Part shown: one piece after another, positions 55,266 to 64,000 of the stretch
Numbering within the stretch: position 1 is the first letter of the stretch
How the letters are laid out: every line of letters starts with the position of its first letter
Source of the DNA: Rahnella ecdela
GTDB taxonomy: Bacteria; Pseudomonadota; Gammaproteobacteria; Enterobacterales; Enterobacteriaceae
Reading direction: 5' to 3'
DNA length: 64,000 nucleotides
Assembly (NCBI RefSeq): GCF_019049625.1
Contig: NZ_JAFMOY010000126.1
Span: 124,001-188,000 of the forward strand
Translations under genes and position numbers: made by a program
Notes under the pieces: model-generated
The model's input: the letters and a program-made list of their open reading frames with translations, nothing else
Database searches by the model: none
Told to the model about the DNA's origin: nothing

Positions 55266-58121
55266 ATGGATAAGATCGAAGTTCGGGGCGCACGCACCCA
55301 TAATCTCAAGAATATCAACCTGATTATCCCGCGCGACAAATTGATTGTTGTCACCGGCTTATCCGGTTCAGGCAAGTCCTCTCTGGCGTTCGATACGCTG
55401 TACGCCGAAGGTCAGCGCCGCTACGTCGAGTCGCTGTCTGCCTACGCACGCCAATTTTTATCCTTAATGGAAAAACCGGACGTCGACCATATTGAAGGTC
55501 TGTCTCCGGCGATTTCGATTGAGCAAAAATCAACGTCGCACAACCCGCGTTCTACCGTCGGGACGATCACTGAAATCCACGACTACCTGCGTCTGCTGTT
55601 TGCCCGCGTGGGCGAGCCGCGCTGCCCGGATCATAATATTCCGCTGTCAGCCCAGACCGTCAGTCAGATGGTGGATAACGTGCTGGCGCAGCCGGAAGGT
55701 CAGCGCCTGATGTTGCTGGCGACGATTGTTAAAGATCGCAAAGGCGAGCACACCAAGACGCTGGAAAACCTGGCATCGCAGGGCTATATCCGCGCGCGTA
55801 TCGACGGCGAAGTGTGTGACCTGTCTGATCCGCCAAAACTGGAATTACAGAAAAAACACACCATTGAAGTGGTGGTTGACCGCTTTAAAGTGCGTGATGA
55901 TCTGGCGCAGCGTCTGGCGGAATCGTTTGAAACCGCGCTCGAGCTTTCCGGCGGCACCGCGGTAGTCGCCGATATGGATGACCCGAAAGCCGATGAGATG
56001 CTGTTTTCCGCCAACTTCGCCTGCCCGGTGTGCGGCTACAGCATGCGCGAGCTTGAGCCGCGTATGTTCTCGTTCAACAACCCGGCCGGTGCCTGTCCGA
56101 CCTGTGACGGCCTGGGCGTGCAGCAGTTCTTCGACCCTGAACGCGTGGTGCAAAACCCTGAGCTTTCTCTGGCAGGTGGCGCAATTCGTGGCTGGGATCG
56201 CCGTAACTTCTATTACTTCCAGATGCTGCGCTCTCTTGGCGAGCATTATGATTTTGACGTGGAAGCGCCGTTTAACGAACTGAGCAGCGATGTGCAACAC
56301 GCCATTCTGCATGGCTCCGGCAAAACCACGATTGAATTCAAATACATCAACGATCGCGGTGATACCTCTATCCGTCGCCATCCGTTTGAAGGCGTGCTGC
56401 ACAATATGGAACGTCGTTATAAAGAGACGGAATCCAGCGCGGTACGTGAAGAACTGTCGAAATACATCAGCAACCGTCCGTGTACTTCATGTCGTGGCAC
56501 CCGCCTGCGTGAGGAAGCGCGCAACGTGTTTGTCGAAGAAACCACACTGCCGGAAATCTCTGATTTCAGCATCGGCCATGCGATGGATTTCTTCCGCAAT
56601 ATGAAACTCAGCGGCCAGCGTGCCAAAATTGCTGAGAAAGTGCTGAAAGAGATTGGCGATCGCCTGAAATTCCTGGTGAACGTCGGCCTGAATTACCTCT
56701 CGCTGTCCCGTTCTGCGGAAACGCTGTCCGGCGGCGAAGCCCAGCGTATCCGTCTGGCGAGCCAGATTGGTGCCGGTCTGGTGGGCGTGATGTACGTGCT
56801 GGATGAGCCGTCTATCGGCCTGCATCAGCGCGACAATGAGCGTCTGCTGGAAACCCTGATCCATCTGCGCGATCTGGGTAATACCGTGATTGTGGTCGAG
56901 CACGACGAAGACGCGATCCGCGCCGCTGACCATATTATTGATATCGGTCCGGGAGCTGGCGTACATGGCGGCGAAGTGGTGGCTGAAGGCACCGCGGAAG
57001 ACATCATGGCGACGGAAAACTCACTGACCGGCCAGTTCCTGAGCGGTAAACGTGAAATTTCTGTACCGGCGCAGCGTGTTCCTGCAGATGCGGCCAAAGT
57101 GCTGAAACTTTCCGGCGCGAAAGGCAACAACCTGAAAGACGTGACGCTGACGCTACCGGTAGGCCTGTTTACCTGCATCACCGGTGTGTCCGGTTCGGGT
57201 AAGTCGACGCTGATCAACGATACACTGTTCCCGCTTGCACAACGGGAGCTGAACGGCGCGACGATTGCCGAAGCGGCTCCGTATCGCGAAATCGAAGGTC
57301 TGGGACATTTCGATAAAGTCATCGATATCGATCAGAGCCCGATTGGCCGTACGCCGCGTTCTAACCCGGCGACTTACACCGGCATTTTCACACCGGTGCG
57401 CGAGCTGTTTGCCGGTGTACCGGAATCGCGTTCACGCGGTTATACGCCGGGACGTTTCAGTTTCAACGTCAAAGGCGGACGCTGCGAAGCCTGTCAGGGC
57501 GACGGCGTGATCAAAGTCGAAATGCACTTCCTGCCGGATATTTATGTGCCGTGCGACCAGTGCAAAGGCAAACGCTATAACCGCGAAACGCTGGAAATTA
57601 AATACAAAGGCAAGAGCATCCACGAAGTGCTGGAAATGACCATTGAAGAAGCACGTGGTTTCTTCGATGCCGTTCCTGCCCTTGCGCGTAAATTGCAGAC
57701 GCTGATCGACGTCGGTCTGACCTACATCAGCCTCGGCCAGTCGGCGACCACGCTGTCCGGCGGTGAAGCGCAGCGCGTGAAACTGGCGCGTGAGCTGTCC
57801 AAACGCGGTACTGGTCAGACGCTGTATATTCTCGACGAACCGACTACCGGCCTGCACTTTGCCGATATTCAGCAACTGCTGGAAGTACTGCATCAGTTAC
57901 GCGATCAGGGTAATACCATCGTGGTGATTGAACACAACCTGGATGTGATTAAAACCGCAGACTGGATTGTCGACCTCGGGCCGGAAGGCGGCGCGGGCGG
58001 GGGACAGATTCTTGTCGCCGGTACACCGGAAACCGTCGCGGAGTGCAAAGAATCGCACACCGCCCGCTTCCTGAAACCGTTGCTGGAACGCCACCGCCAG
58101 CAGGCGAAGAAAAGCGCTTAA
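55266..58121 (+). CDS. uvrA: Excinuclease ABC subunit A
   Basis: 951 aa (E. coli 940; the extra residues are mainly a basic C-terminal tail ending QQAKKSA). Two ABC modules: Walker [10 protein letters not shown] near residue 31 and GVSGSGKST near 640, and two LSGGEAQR signatures. The two zinc modules are [17 protein letters not shown] and [22 protein letters not shown]. UvrA scans DNA for bulky lesions and loads UvrB. SOS-inducible through the upstream LexA box. Confidence 0.98.
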   Translation: MDKIEVRGARTHNLKNINLIIPRDKLIVVTGLSGSGKSSLAFDTLYAEGQRRYVESLSAYARQFLSLMEKPDVDHIEGLSPAISIEQKSTSHNPRSTVGTITEIHDYLRLLFARVGEPRCPDHNIPLSAQTVSQMVDNVLAQPEGQRLMLLATIVKDRKGEHTKTLENLASQGYIRARIDGEVCDLSDPPKLELQKKHTIEVVVDRFKVRDDLAQRLAESFETALELSGGTAVVADMDDPKADEMLFSANFACPVCGYSMRELEPRMFSFNNPAGACPTCDGLGVQQFFDPERVVQNPELSLAGGAIRGWDRRNFYYFQMLRSLGEHYDFDVEAPFNELSSDVQHAILHGSGKTTIEFKYINDRGDTSIRRHPFEGVLHNMERRYKETESSAVREELSKYISNRPCTSCRGTRLREEARNVFVEETTLPEISDFSIGHAMDFFRNMKLSGQRAKIAEKVLKEIGDRLKFLVNVGLNYLSLSRSAETLSGGEAQRIRLASQIGAGLVGVMYVLDEPSIGLHQRDNERLLETLIHLRDLGNTVIVVEHDEDAIRAADHIIDIGPGAGVHGGEVVAEGTAEDIMATENSLTGQFLSGKREISVPAQRVPADAAKVLKLSGAKGNNLKDVTLTLPVGLFTCITGVSGSGKSTLINDTLFPLAQRELNGATIAEAAPYREIEGLGHFDKVIDIDQSPIGRTPRSNPATYTGIFTPVRELFAGVPESRSRGYTPGRFSFNVKGGRCEACQGDGVIKVEMHFLPDIYVPCDQCKGKRYNRETLEIKYKGKSIHEVLEMTIEEARGFFDAVPALARKLQTLIDVGLTYISLGQSATTLSGGEAQRVKLARELSKRGTGQTLYILDEPTTGLHFADIQQLLEVLHQLRDQGNTIVVIEHNLDVIKTADWIVDLGPEGGAGGGQILVAGTPETVAECKESHTARFLKPLLERHRQQAKKSA

Positions 58122-58129
58122 CGTAAAAG

Positions 58130-58157
58130 AGCTCCTCCCCTTCGCAGGGGAGGAGCT
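58130..58157 (-). terminator. GC-rich palindromic repeat serving as terminator
   Basis: AGCTCCTCCCC (58130-58140), loop TTCGCA, GGGGAGGAGCT (58147-58157). On the minus strand it is followed by CTTTTAC, so it fits best as the end of the esterase transcript. It also blocks read-through from uvrA. It is the reverse-complement relative of the hairpin at 27304-27337. Confidence 0.75.
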
Positions 58158-58182
58158 AACCCTTCTGCATTGCGGTTCAAAC

Positions 58183-59418
<1,236 letters not shown>

Positions 59419-59479
59419 TCACTGTTTTTGCACAACTCTCAGAGTAGGTTATTTTTACCGCAAGCGGACGTGATCTGCG

Positions 59480-60397
59480 TCACTGTTCAGAGGATGCGCT
59501 CAGGGCGTGAAGCTGCGGTAGCGCGCTCAGTTGCTGATAAGCGAAATCCCAGAATGTCCTGACCTTTCGTGGCATCTGCTGCACCTGCTGCGCCACCAGC
59601 TGTACCGGTAACGGCAGAGGCTCAAAATTCGCCAGAAGCCGCACCATACTGCCCGCCTGCAAATCGTCACTCACCTGATAAGACAACAGGCGCGCAATCC
59701 CCTGCCCGCTGCGCACCGCCAGCAGCTGCGATTCGACGTCGTTGGAAAGCAAACGTGGCGTAAGCCGGACACGCAAATCATCCTCATGCGGCCCGAAACG
59801 CCATTCGCGGATTTGCGTGCGCAGCGTGCCCATCACCGTCTGATGCGCGGCCAGTTCAGCCGGATGCTGCGGCACGCCGTATTGCGCCAGATACGCCGGA
59901 CTGGCGACCAGTACGCGGGTCACCTCCGCCACCTTGCGGGCCACTTTGCCCGAATCTTCCTGATGCCCGATGCGTACTGCCAGATCTAACCCTTCGTCGA
60001 TCAGATCCAGATTCCGGTCATTGAGCACCATTTCGATTTGCATATCCGGATGCTGCGCCAGAAATTCCATCACCAGCGGCGCGACGTGTTTACGGCCAAA
60101 CTGCACCGGCGCAGTAATACGTAACAGGCCGCTGAGCTGAGTTTCTGCGGTATCTTCGACGGCATTCTGATACTGACTGAGCAACGTCCGCGCCTTTTCT
60201 GCCAGCCGGGCGCCTGCTTCGGTCGGTGCCAGGCTGCGCGTGGTGCGCTCTACCAGCCTCGCGCCGAAGCGGTGTTCCAGCGAGGCAATGGCGCGGGTGA
60301 TCGCGGGCGGCGACCGGTGAAGTTTACGGGCGGCTTCCGCCAGGCTGCCATACTGAAGTACAGCGACAAAAATCGCCATTTCATCCAAACGATCCAT
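59480..60397 (-). CDS. LysR-family regulator of the GST/FMN-protein unit
   Basis: 305 aa from ATG 60397 (MDRLDEMAIFVAVLQYGSL), 7 bp from GGAAGA. The HTH is LAEAARKLHRSPPAITRAIASLEHRFG, followed by a CrgA-like effector domain. It diverges from the GST gene at 60498, with 100 bp for the shared control region, and probably regulates it and the downstream FMN protein gene. Confidence 0.92.
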   Translation of the reverse strand: MDRLDEMAIFVAVLQYGSLAEAARKLHRSPPAITRAIASLEHRFGARLVERTTRSLAPTEAGARLAEKARTLLSQYQNAVEDTAETQLSGLLRITAPVQFGRKHVAPLVMEFLAQHPDMQIEMVLNDRNLDLIDEGLDLAVRIGHQEDSGKVARKVAEVTRVLVASPAYLAQYGVPQHPAELAAHQTVMGTLRTQIREWRFGPHEDDLRVRLTPRLLSNDVESQLLAVRSGQGIARLLSYQVSDDLQAGSMVRLLANFEPLPLPVQLVAQQVQQMPRKVRTFWDFAYQQLSALPQLHALSASSEQ

Positions 60398-60497
60398 AGA
60401 TTCTTCCGCATAGTGAAACACTCAATTTCAATCTTCGTGGATCACAATCGTTTAGTGCAAGAGTAATGTTGTTCTCAGACACTTAAAGGAGACGCCC

Positions 60498-61118
60498 ATG
60501 CCCGCCATTCAACTTTACAGCACGCCGCTTTCCGGCCACTGTCACCGCGTGACCTTGCTGCTGAATATGCTAAATCTGCCGTTTGAAGCTACGGAAGCCG
60601 GTGCCGACGTGCGCCAGACAGAAGAATTTGCGCAGCTCAATCCGCTGCGCCAGATCCCCGTTCTTATCGACGGTGAACACGTGCTCACCGACAGCAACGC
60701 GATTTTGGTGTATCTGGTAAAGCGCTATGCGCCCGACAGCCACTGGTTGCCGGAAGATCCGCTGAAGGCCGCCGAGGTGCAAAAATGGTTATCCCGTGCC
60801 GCCGGGGAAGTGCGTTTCGGTCCGGCGTCTGCGCGTATGGTCAAACAGTTTTCTGCGCCGGAAGCCTATGAAAGCGCCCTGAAGATTTCAGCAAGATTCT
60901 TGCCGCAACTGGACAATCATCTGGAAAACCGTGAGTTTCTGGCGACGGAGCGCGCGACGATTGCCGATCTGGCCTGTTACAGCTATGTGGCGACCGCACC
61001 GGAAGGCGGCGTTGCTCTGACCGGTTATCCGGCCATTCAGCGCTGGCTTGTGCGGATTGAAAGTCTGCCCGGCTTTACGCCGCTTCCGCCGTTACCTTTG
61101 CCTGAAATTGTGGGGTAA
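60498..61118 (+). CDS. Glutathione S-transferase
   Basis: 206 aa starting MPAIQLYSTPLSGHCHRVTL behind AAAGGAG. Glutathione-binding motif LNPLRQIPVLIDGEHVLTDSNAILVYL (Asp-Ser pair) and helical domain with ATIADLACYSYVATAPEGGVAL. The 5-bp gap to the next gene implies one transcript. In related bacteria such GST/FMN-protein pairs are handled as detoxification units. Confidence 0.92.
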   Translation: MPAIQLYSTPLSGHCHRVTLLLNMLNLPFEATEAGADVRQTEEFAQLNPLRQIPVLIDGEHVLTDSNAILVYLVKRYAPDSHWLPEDPLKAAEVQKWLSRAAGEVRFGPASARMVKQFSAPEAYESALKISARFLPQLDNHLENREFLATERATIADLACYSYVATAPEGGVALTGYPAIQRWLVRIESLPGFTPLPPLPLPEIVG

Positions 61119-61123
61119 ACACG

Positions 61124-62044
61124 ATGAATAACCCTTTCCATGCAGACGAAATCCTGGCTCAGGACATGGCAGGGTTTGACGTCGAAGCACACGGTATCCG
61201 TGAAGCGATGCCGGAACAGCATCGGCTGTTTTTCGCCGCGCTGCCCTATTTGTTTATCTCAACGCTGGACGAAAACGGCTGGCCGGTGGCAACGCTCCTG
61301 ACCGGGCCTGCCGGTTTTATCCGCACGCCGGATGACACACATTTGCGGGTGAACGCGCCGAGACGGGCGGACGATCCGGCGCTGGCCGCTTTACAGCCGG
61401 GAAAACAGATCGGCGGACTGGGGATCGACTTTTCCAACCGGCGACGTAATCGCGTGAACGGCAAGATCGGACGCATTGATAAAAACCGGATCGAGATCGT
61501 TGTCGATCAGAGTTTTGGTAATTGTCCGCAGTATATTCAGATCCGCAAACTGACGGAAATGCCGGTCAGTTCACCGCTGCCTCCACGGGAAGATATGACG
61601 GAGCCGGATGCCGACGCCCGTGCGCTGATTGCGCGCTCTGACACGTTTTTCATCGCCAGTCACGCGCATGGCGGTGCGGATGTGTCGCATCGCGGCGGTC
61701 AGCCGGGATTTGCCCATCTGGTTGGAAACCGGCTGTGGGTGCCGGATTTTCGCGGCAACAGATACATGAATACGTTGGGAAATTTACTGGCAGAACCGCG
61801 TGCAGCGCTGCTGTTTATGGATTTCGATAACGGCGATATTTTACATCTTCAGGGACATACGCAGATCCACTGGCAGCCGGAAGCGTTTCCCGGTCCGGCA
61901 GGCGCGGAACGTTACTGGAGTCTGGATATCACCCGCGTGTGGCGTTTTCGCGCTGCGTTGCCGTGGCGTGCAGCACCGGCGGAGTTCTCACCTGCGACAC
62001 TGAAAACCGGTCAATGGTCGGGCGATCAGTTGCCAATTTCCTGA
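61124..62044 (+). CDS. FMN-binding split-barrel (PNPOx-family) oxidoreductase
   Basis: 306 aa. Features of the pyridoxamine-phosphate-oxidase-like family: FFAALPYLFISTLDENGWPVATLLTGPAGF (N-terminal strand pair), QIGGLGIDFSNRRRNRVNG and RSDTFFIASHAHGGADVSHRGGQPGF (FMN contacts), and DFRGNRYMNTLGNLL. These long members accept flavin and reduce small molecules; the substrate is not known. It is translated with the upstream GST, and its end overlaps yjbR by 19 bp on the opposite strand. Confidence 0.9.
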   Translation: MNNPFHADEILAQDMAGFDVEAHGIREAMPEQHRLFFAALPYLFISTLDENGWPVATLLTGPAGFIRTPDDTHLRVNAPRRADDPALAALQPGKQIGGLGIDFSNRRRNRVNGKIGRIDKNRIEIVVDQSFGNCPQYIQIRKLTEMPVSSPLPPREDMTEPDADARALIARSDTFFIASHAHGGADVSHRGGQPGFAHLVGNRLWVPDFRGNRYMNTLGNLLAEPRAALLFMDFDNGDILHLQGHTQIHWQPEAFPGPAGAERYWSLDITRVWRFRAALPWRAAPAEFSPATLKTGQWSGDQLPIS

Positions 62045-62379
62045 CGCAGATGCTCTTCTAAACCGGAGACGACCGTCTGATAAGAACTGTCGATCAGGGA
62101 ATAAAATTGAGAATCCGGCAAGGTGCCATCGAGAACTACGGTATTCCAGTGCGCCTTGTTGAGATTCTTACCCGGAAGAATGCAGGTGTGTTCAGCGCGT
62201 AACTTGCCGGCCATGCCGGTGCTGGTTTTCAGCGATACCGCTTCATGTCCCTGGCAATCGCAGAACATGGCGAACATTACGCCGCCCACTTTTATCTGAT
62301 TGGCACCGAGCTGATTTTGGGTACTTTGTTCTGCTCCGGGTTTTCCCATGCAGTAGTCGAGCAATTCCGAACTGGTCAT
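62026..62379 (-). CDS. yjbR: MmcQ/YjbR family DNA-binding-fold protein
   Basis: 117 aa, the E. coli YjbR length, sharing MTxSELLxYCMxKPGAEQS, TQIKV-like NQIKVGGVMFAM, LNKAHWNTVVLDGTLPDSQ and the DASYQ-like DSSYQTVV. The fold (CyaY-like/MmcQ) is established for the family, the function is not. In E. coli yjbR lies between tyrB and uvrA, as here. Confidence 0.95.
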   Translation of the reverse strand: MTSSELLDYCMGKPGAEQSTQNQLGANQIKVGGVMFAMFCDCQGHEAVSLKTSTGMAGKLRAEHTCILPGKNLNKAHWNTVVLDGTLPDSQFYSLIDSSYQTVVSGLEEHLRQEIGN

Positions 62380-62482
62380 TTTGGCCTCTCTCCTTGTCTG
62401 ATGTTGACGACTCCGCGAACCGGAATCGTCTATTTAGTGTGCAGCAACATCGCAAAAAAGAAAGGTAGAAGATCGCAAATAC

Positions 62483-62510
62483 AAAAAAGGCCGACATTTC
62501 TGTCGACCTT
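62483..62510 (-). terminator. Terminator after tyrB
   Basis: AAGGCCGACA (62487-62496), loop TTTC, TGTCGACCTT (62501-62510), one mismatch. The minus-strand U-tract is the A-run 62483-62488. It lies 46 bp past the tyrB stop and separates it from yjbR. Confidence 0.85.
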
Positions 62511-62555
62511 AGTGAGCGCAACCCACGCAGCAGCAGCCCGAATTATGACGAGGAT

Positions 62556-63749
62556 TTACTGCACGGCGGCGAAGGCTTCAGCTACCTGTTTAACATTATG
62601 GTGATTCAGGCCAGCCATGCACACGCGACCACTGAGGATCAGGTATACGCCGAATTCTTCACGCAGACGAACCACCTGCGCTTCGCTGAAACAGGTATAG
62701 CTGAACATCCCGCGCTGTTGCAGCAGGTAGTCAAAATTACGGCCCGGCAAAGCGGTTTTCAGGCTGTCGACCAGCGTGTGGCGCATTTCGAGAATACGGG
62801 TACGCATTTTCTCGACTTCCGCTTTCCACTGCGCGTTCAGGGCGCTGTCGCTCAGTACTTTCGCCACCACTTTCGCCCCGAAATTCGGCGGGCTGGAGTA
62901 GTTACGGCGCACAGTCGCTTTCAGCTGACCCAGCACGCGGCCTGCGGCTTCGCTGTCTTCACAGACCACGGACAATCCGCCGACGCGTTCACCATACAGA
63001 GAGAAAATTTTCGAGAAGGAGTTGCTGACGAAGCAGTTCACGCCCGCTGCGGCCATTGCACGGATGGCGTAAGCATCGTCATCAATGCCTGCGCCAAAAC
63101 CCTGATAAGCGATGTCGAGGAACGGGATCAGCTCGCGCTGTTTGGTGACTTCAATCACCTGGTCCCACTGCGCTGGCGTCAGGTCAGAACCCGTCGGGTT
63201 GTGACAGCACGGGTGCAGCAGCACGATACTTTGCGCCGGTAAAGTTTTCAGGCGTTCGATCATCGCGGTGAAATTCACACCCAGCGTTTCTGCGTCAAAG
63301 TACGGATAGGTATGCACTTTGAAACCTGCGCCGCCAAAGATAGCCACGTGGTTTTCCCAGGTCGGGTCACTCACGTAAACTTCTGAATCCGGGAAATAAA
63401 ACTTCAGGAAATCCGCACCCACTTTCAGCGCGCCGGAACCGCCGACGGTCTGAATCGTTGCGATACGCTGTTGTTTCAGCGCCGGATGCTCGGCACCAAA
63501 CAGCAGTTCCTGAATGCCCGCACGGTATGCTGGCAGGCCTTCCATTGGCAGATACACTGACGCGGCCTGTGGCCCGGCGTTCAGCTGGTTTTCTGCATTT
63601 TCCACCGCAGCCAGTTGCGGAATAATACCCTGCTCGTCGTAATAAAGACCGATGCTCAGGTTTACCTTATCTTGTCTCGGATCGGTCTTGAAGCTTTCCA
63701 TCAGCGACAAAATCGGGTCACCGGCATAGGCATCGACATGTTGGAACAC
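62556..63749 (-). CDS. tyrB: Aromatic-amino-acid aminotransferase TyrB
   Basis: 397 aa from GTG 63749 ([14 protein letters not shown]), the exact E. coli length and N-terminus; AAGGAG is 9 bp upstream. An ATG at 63758 directly abuts the ribosome site and would add three residues (MYT). The pyridoxal-phosphate Schiff-base lysine is Lys247 ([17 protein letters not shown]) and the substrate Arg lies in the C-terminal [11 protein letters not shown] block. It transaminates tyrosine, phenylalanine, leucine and aspartate. Confidence 0.96.
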   Translation of the reverse strand: MFQHVDAYAGDPILSLMESFKTDPRQDKVNLSIGLYYDEQGIIPQLAAVENAENQLNAGPQAASVYLPMEGLPAYRAGIQELLFGAEHPALKQQRIATIQTVGGSGALKVGADFLKFYFPDSEVYVSDPTWENHVAIFGGAGFKVHTYPYFDAETLGVNFTAMIERLKTLPAQSIVLLHPCCHNPTGSDLTPAQWDQVIEVTKQRELIPFLDIAYQGFGAGIDDDAYAIRAMAAAGVNCFVSNSFSKIFSLYGERVGGLSVVCEDSEAAGRVLGQLKATVRRNYSSPPNFGAKVVAKVLSDSALNAQWKAEVEKMRTRILEMRHTLVDSLKTALPGRNFDYLLQQRGMFSYTCFSEAQVVRLREEFGVYLILSGRVCMAGLNHHNVKQVAEAFAAVQ

Positions 63750-63850
63750 GGTATACATCTCCTTGGTTTGGTTGAGTAGCGCGGCGATAAGCTCCCCGTA
63801 GCCAGGTGCTTCGCGACTGTTTCACAGACTATCAAAGTTCGTTAAAAAAG

Positions 63851-63869
63851 ATGACAACTATGTTGTCAT
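63851..63869. promoter_or_regulatory. Perfect palindrome over the tyrB -35 region
   Basis: ATGACAAC-TAT-GTTGTCAT, 8-bp arms. On the minus strand it supplies TTGTCA, followed after 18 bp by GATAGT, a plausible sigma-70 pair for tyrB. It does not match the TyrR box TGTAAA-N6-TTTACA. It also covers the stop codon of the upstream LysR gene. The cognate factor is unknown. Confidence 0.5.
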
Positions 63870-64000
63870 TTGTCGGGCATTTTTTGTGCGGTGATCCGCG
63901 CATCAATACGCCGGGCGATGCGGTGCTCACGGAATTTCTCAATAATAAAATCGACGAATACCCGCGTCTTGGCCGGAAGCAGTTTATGTGTCGGAAAATA
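63866..64000 (-). CDS. C-terminal end of a LysR-family regulator (partial)
   Basis: The last 44 codons of a gene entering from the right edge: YFPTHKLLPAKTRVFVDFII, then EKFREHRIARRIDARITAQK and MPDK before TGA. The pattern (L-P-x-K-x-R-x-F-V-D-F) is the C-terminal helix of LysR effector domains. Same strand as tyrB, 117 bp upstream of it. Confidence 0.8.
   Translation of the reverse strand, partial: YFPTHKLLPAKTRVFVDFIIEKFREHRIARRIDARITAQKMPDK

Noticed and set aside
63827-63880. TyrR box upstream of tyrB
   Set aside because: No TGTAAA-N6-TTTACA match; the palindrome there (ATGACAAC..GTTGTCAT) has a different sequence and spacing.

Overview
The window reads as a chromosomal segment of a gamma-proteobacterium in the order Enterobacterales, most like the Yersiniaceae (Rahnella, Ewingella or Serratia type). 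Core proteins (MreB, AccB/AccC, Fis, DusB, UvrA, TyrB, GhxP, YjcE) are very close to their E. coli counterparts. An ERIC repeat, an alpha-carbonic anhydrase, a Klebsiella-type HpxO and an intact LpxP are present. The genus is an inference from family resemblance. I see no rRNA, tRNA, CRISPR array, insertion sequence or complete prophage.

Region 1 (1-23 kb) matches the E. coli 73-min neighbourhood: maf-mreDCB-csrD, then aroQ-accBC, yhdT-panF, prmA, dusB-fis and the amino-acid ABC transporter aapJQMP (yhdWXYZ in E. coli). Set into it are msrPQ (periplasmic methionine sulfoxide repair), cah, a DoxX protein, lpxP, a 61-aa orphan and a CTP-synthase-like amidotransferase. The aap operon has a textbook sigma-54 promoter. 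Two Fur-like boxes precede the DoxX and amidotransferase genes.

Region 2 (23-36 kb) begins after a hairpin-rich 320-bp seam. It carries an LrgAB/CidAB-like pair with a divergent LysR gene, yjcE and ghxP (the latter with PurR-like boxes), a GST, a MHYT-GGDEF-EAL c-di-GMP protein, a chemoreceptor with a sigma-28 promoter, an inositol-monophosphatase family enzyme and a LysE/RhtB exporter.

Region 3 (36-54 kb) is accessory. It holds two solute-binding proteins without a transporter, a RIO kinase, a solo thioester-reductase-like protein beside the ERIC element, and many small regulator/enzyme modules (GST, GNAT, AraC, EamA, tautomerase, SDR, LysR, AraC, ALDH). It also holds two unrecognised proteins, one of them (525 aa) behind a near-consensus sigma-28 promoter. 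A purine-catabolism locus follows: hpxO with a sigma-54-type promoter, a LysR regulator broken by an in-frame TAA, and a Tat-exported amidohydrolase.

Region 4 (54-64 kb) matches the E. coli 92-min block: ssb and uvrA diverging around a LexA box, then a secreted esterase, a LysR/GST/FMN split-barrel unit, yjbR, tyrB and the 3' end of another LysR gene.

The most interesting signals are the 525-aa orphan with flagellar-type promoter, the two sigma-54 promoters tying amino-acid uptake and urate oxidation to nitrogen control, the nonsense codon in the hpxO-linked regulator, and the amidotransferase lacking its catalytic histidine.
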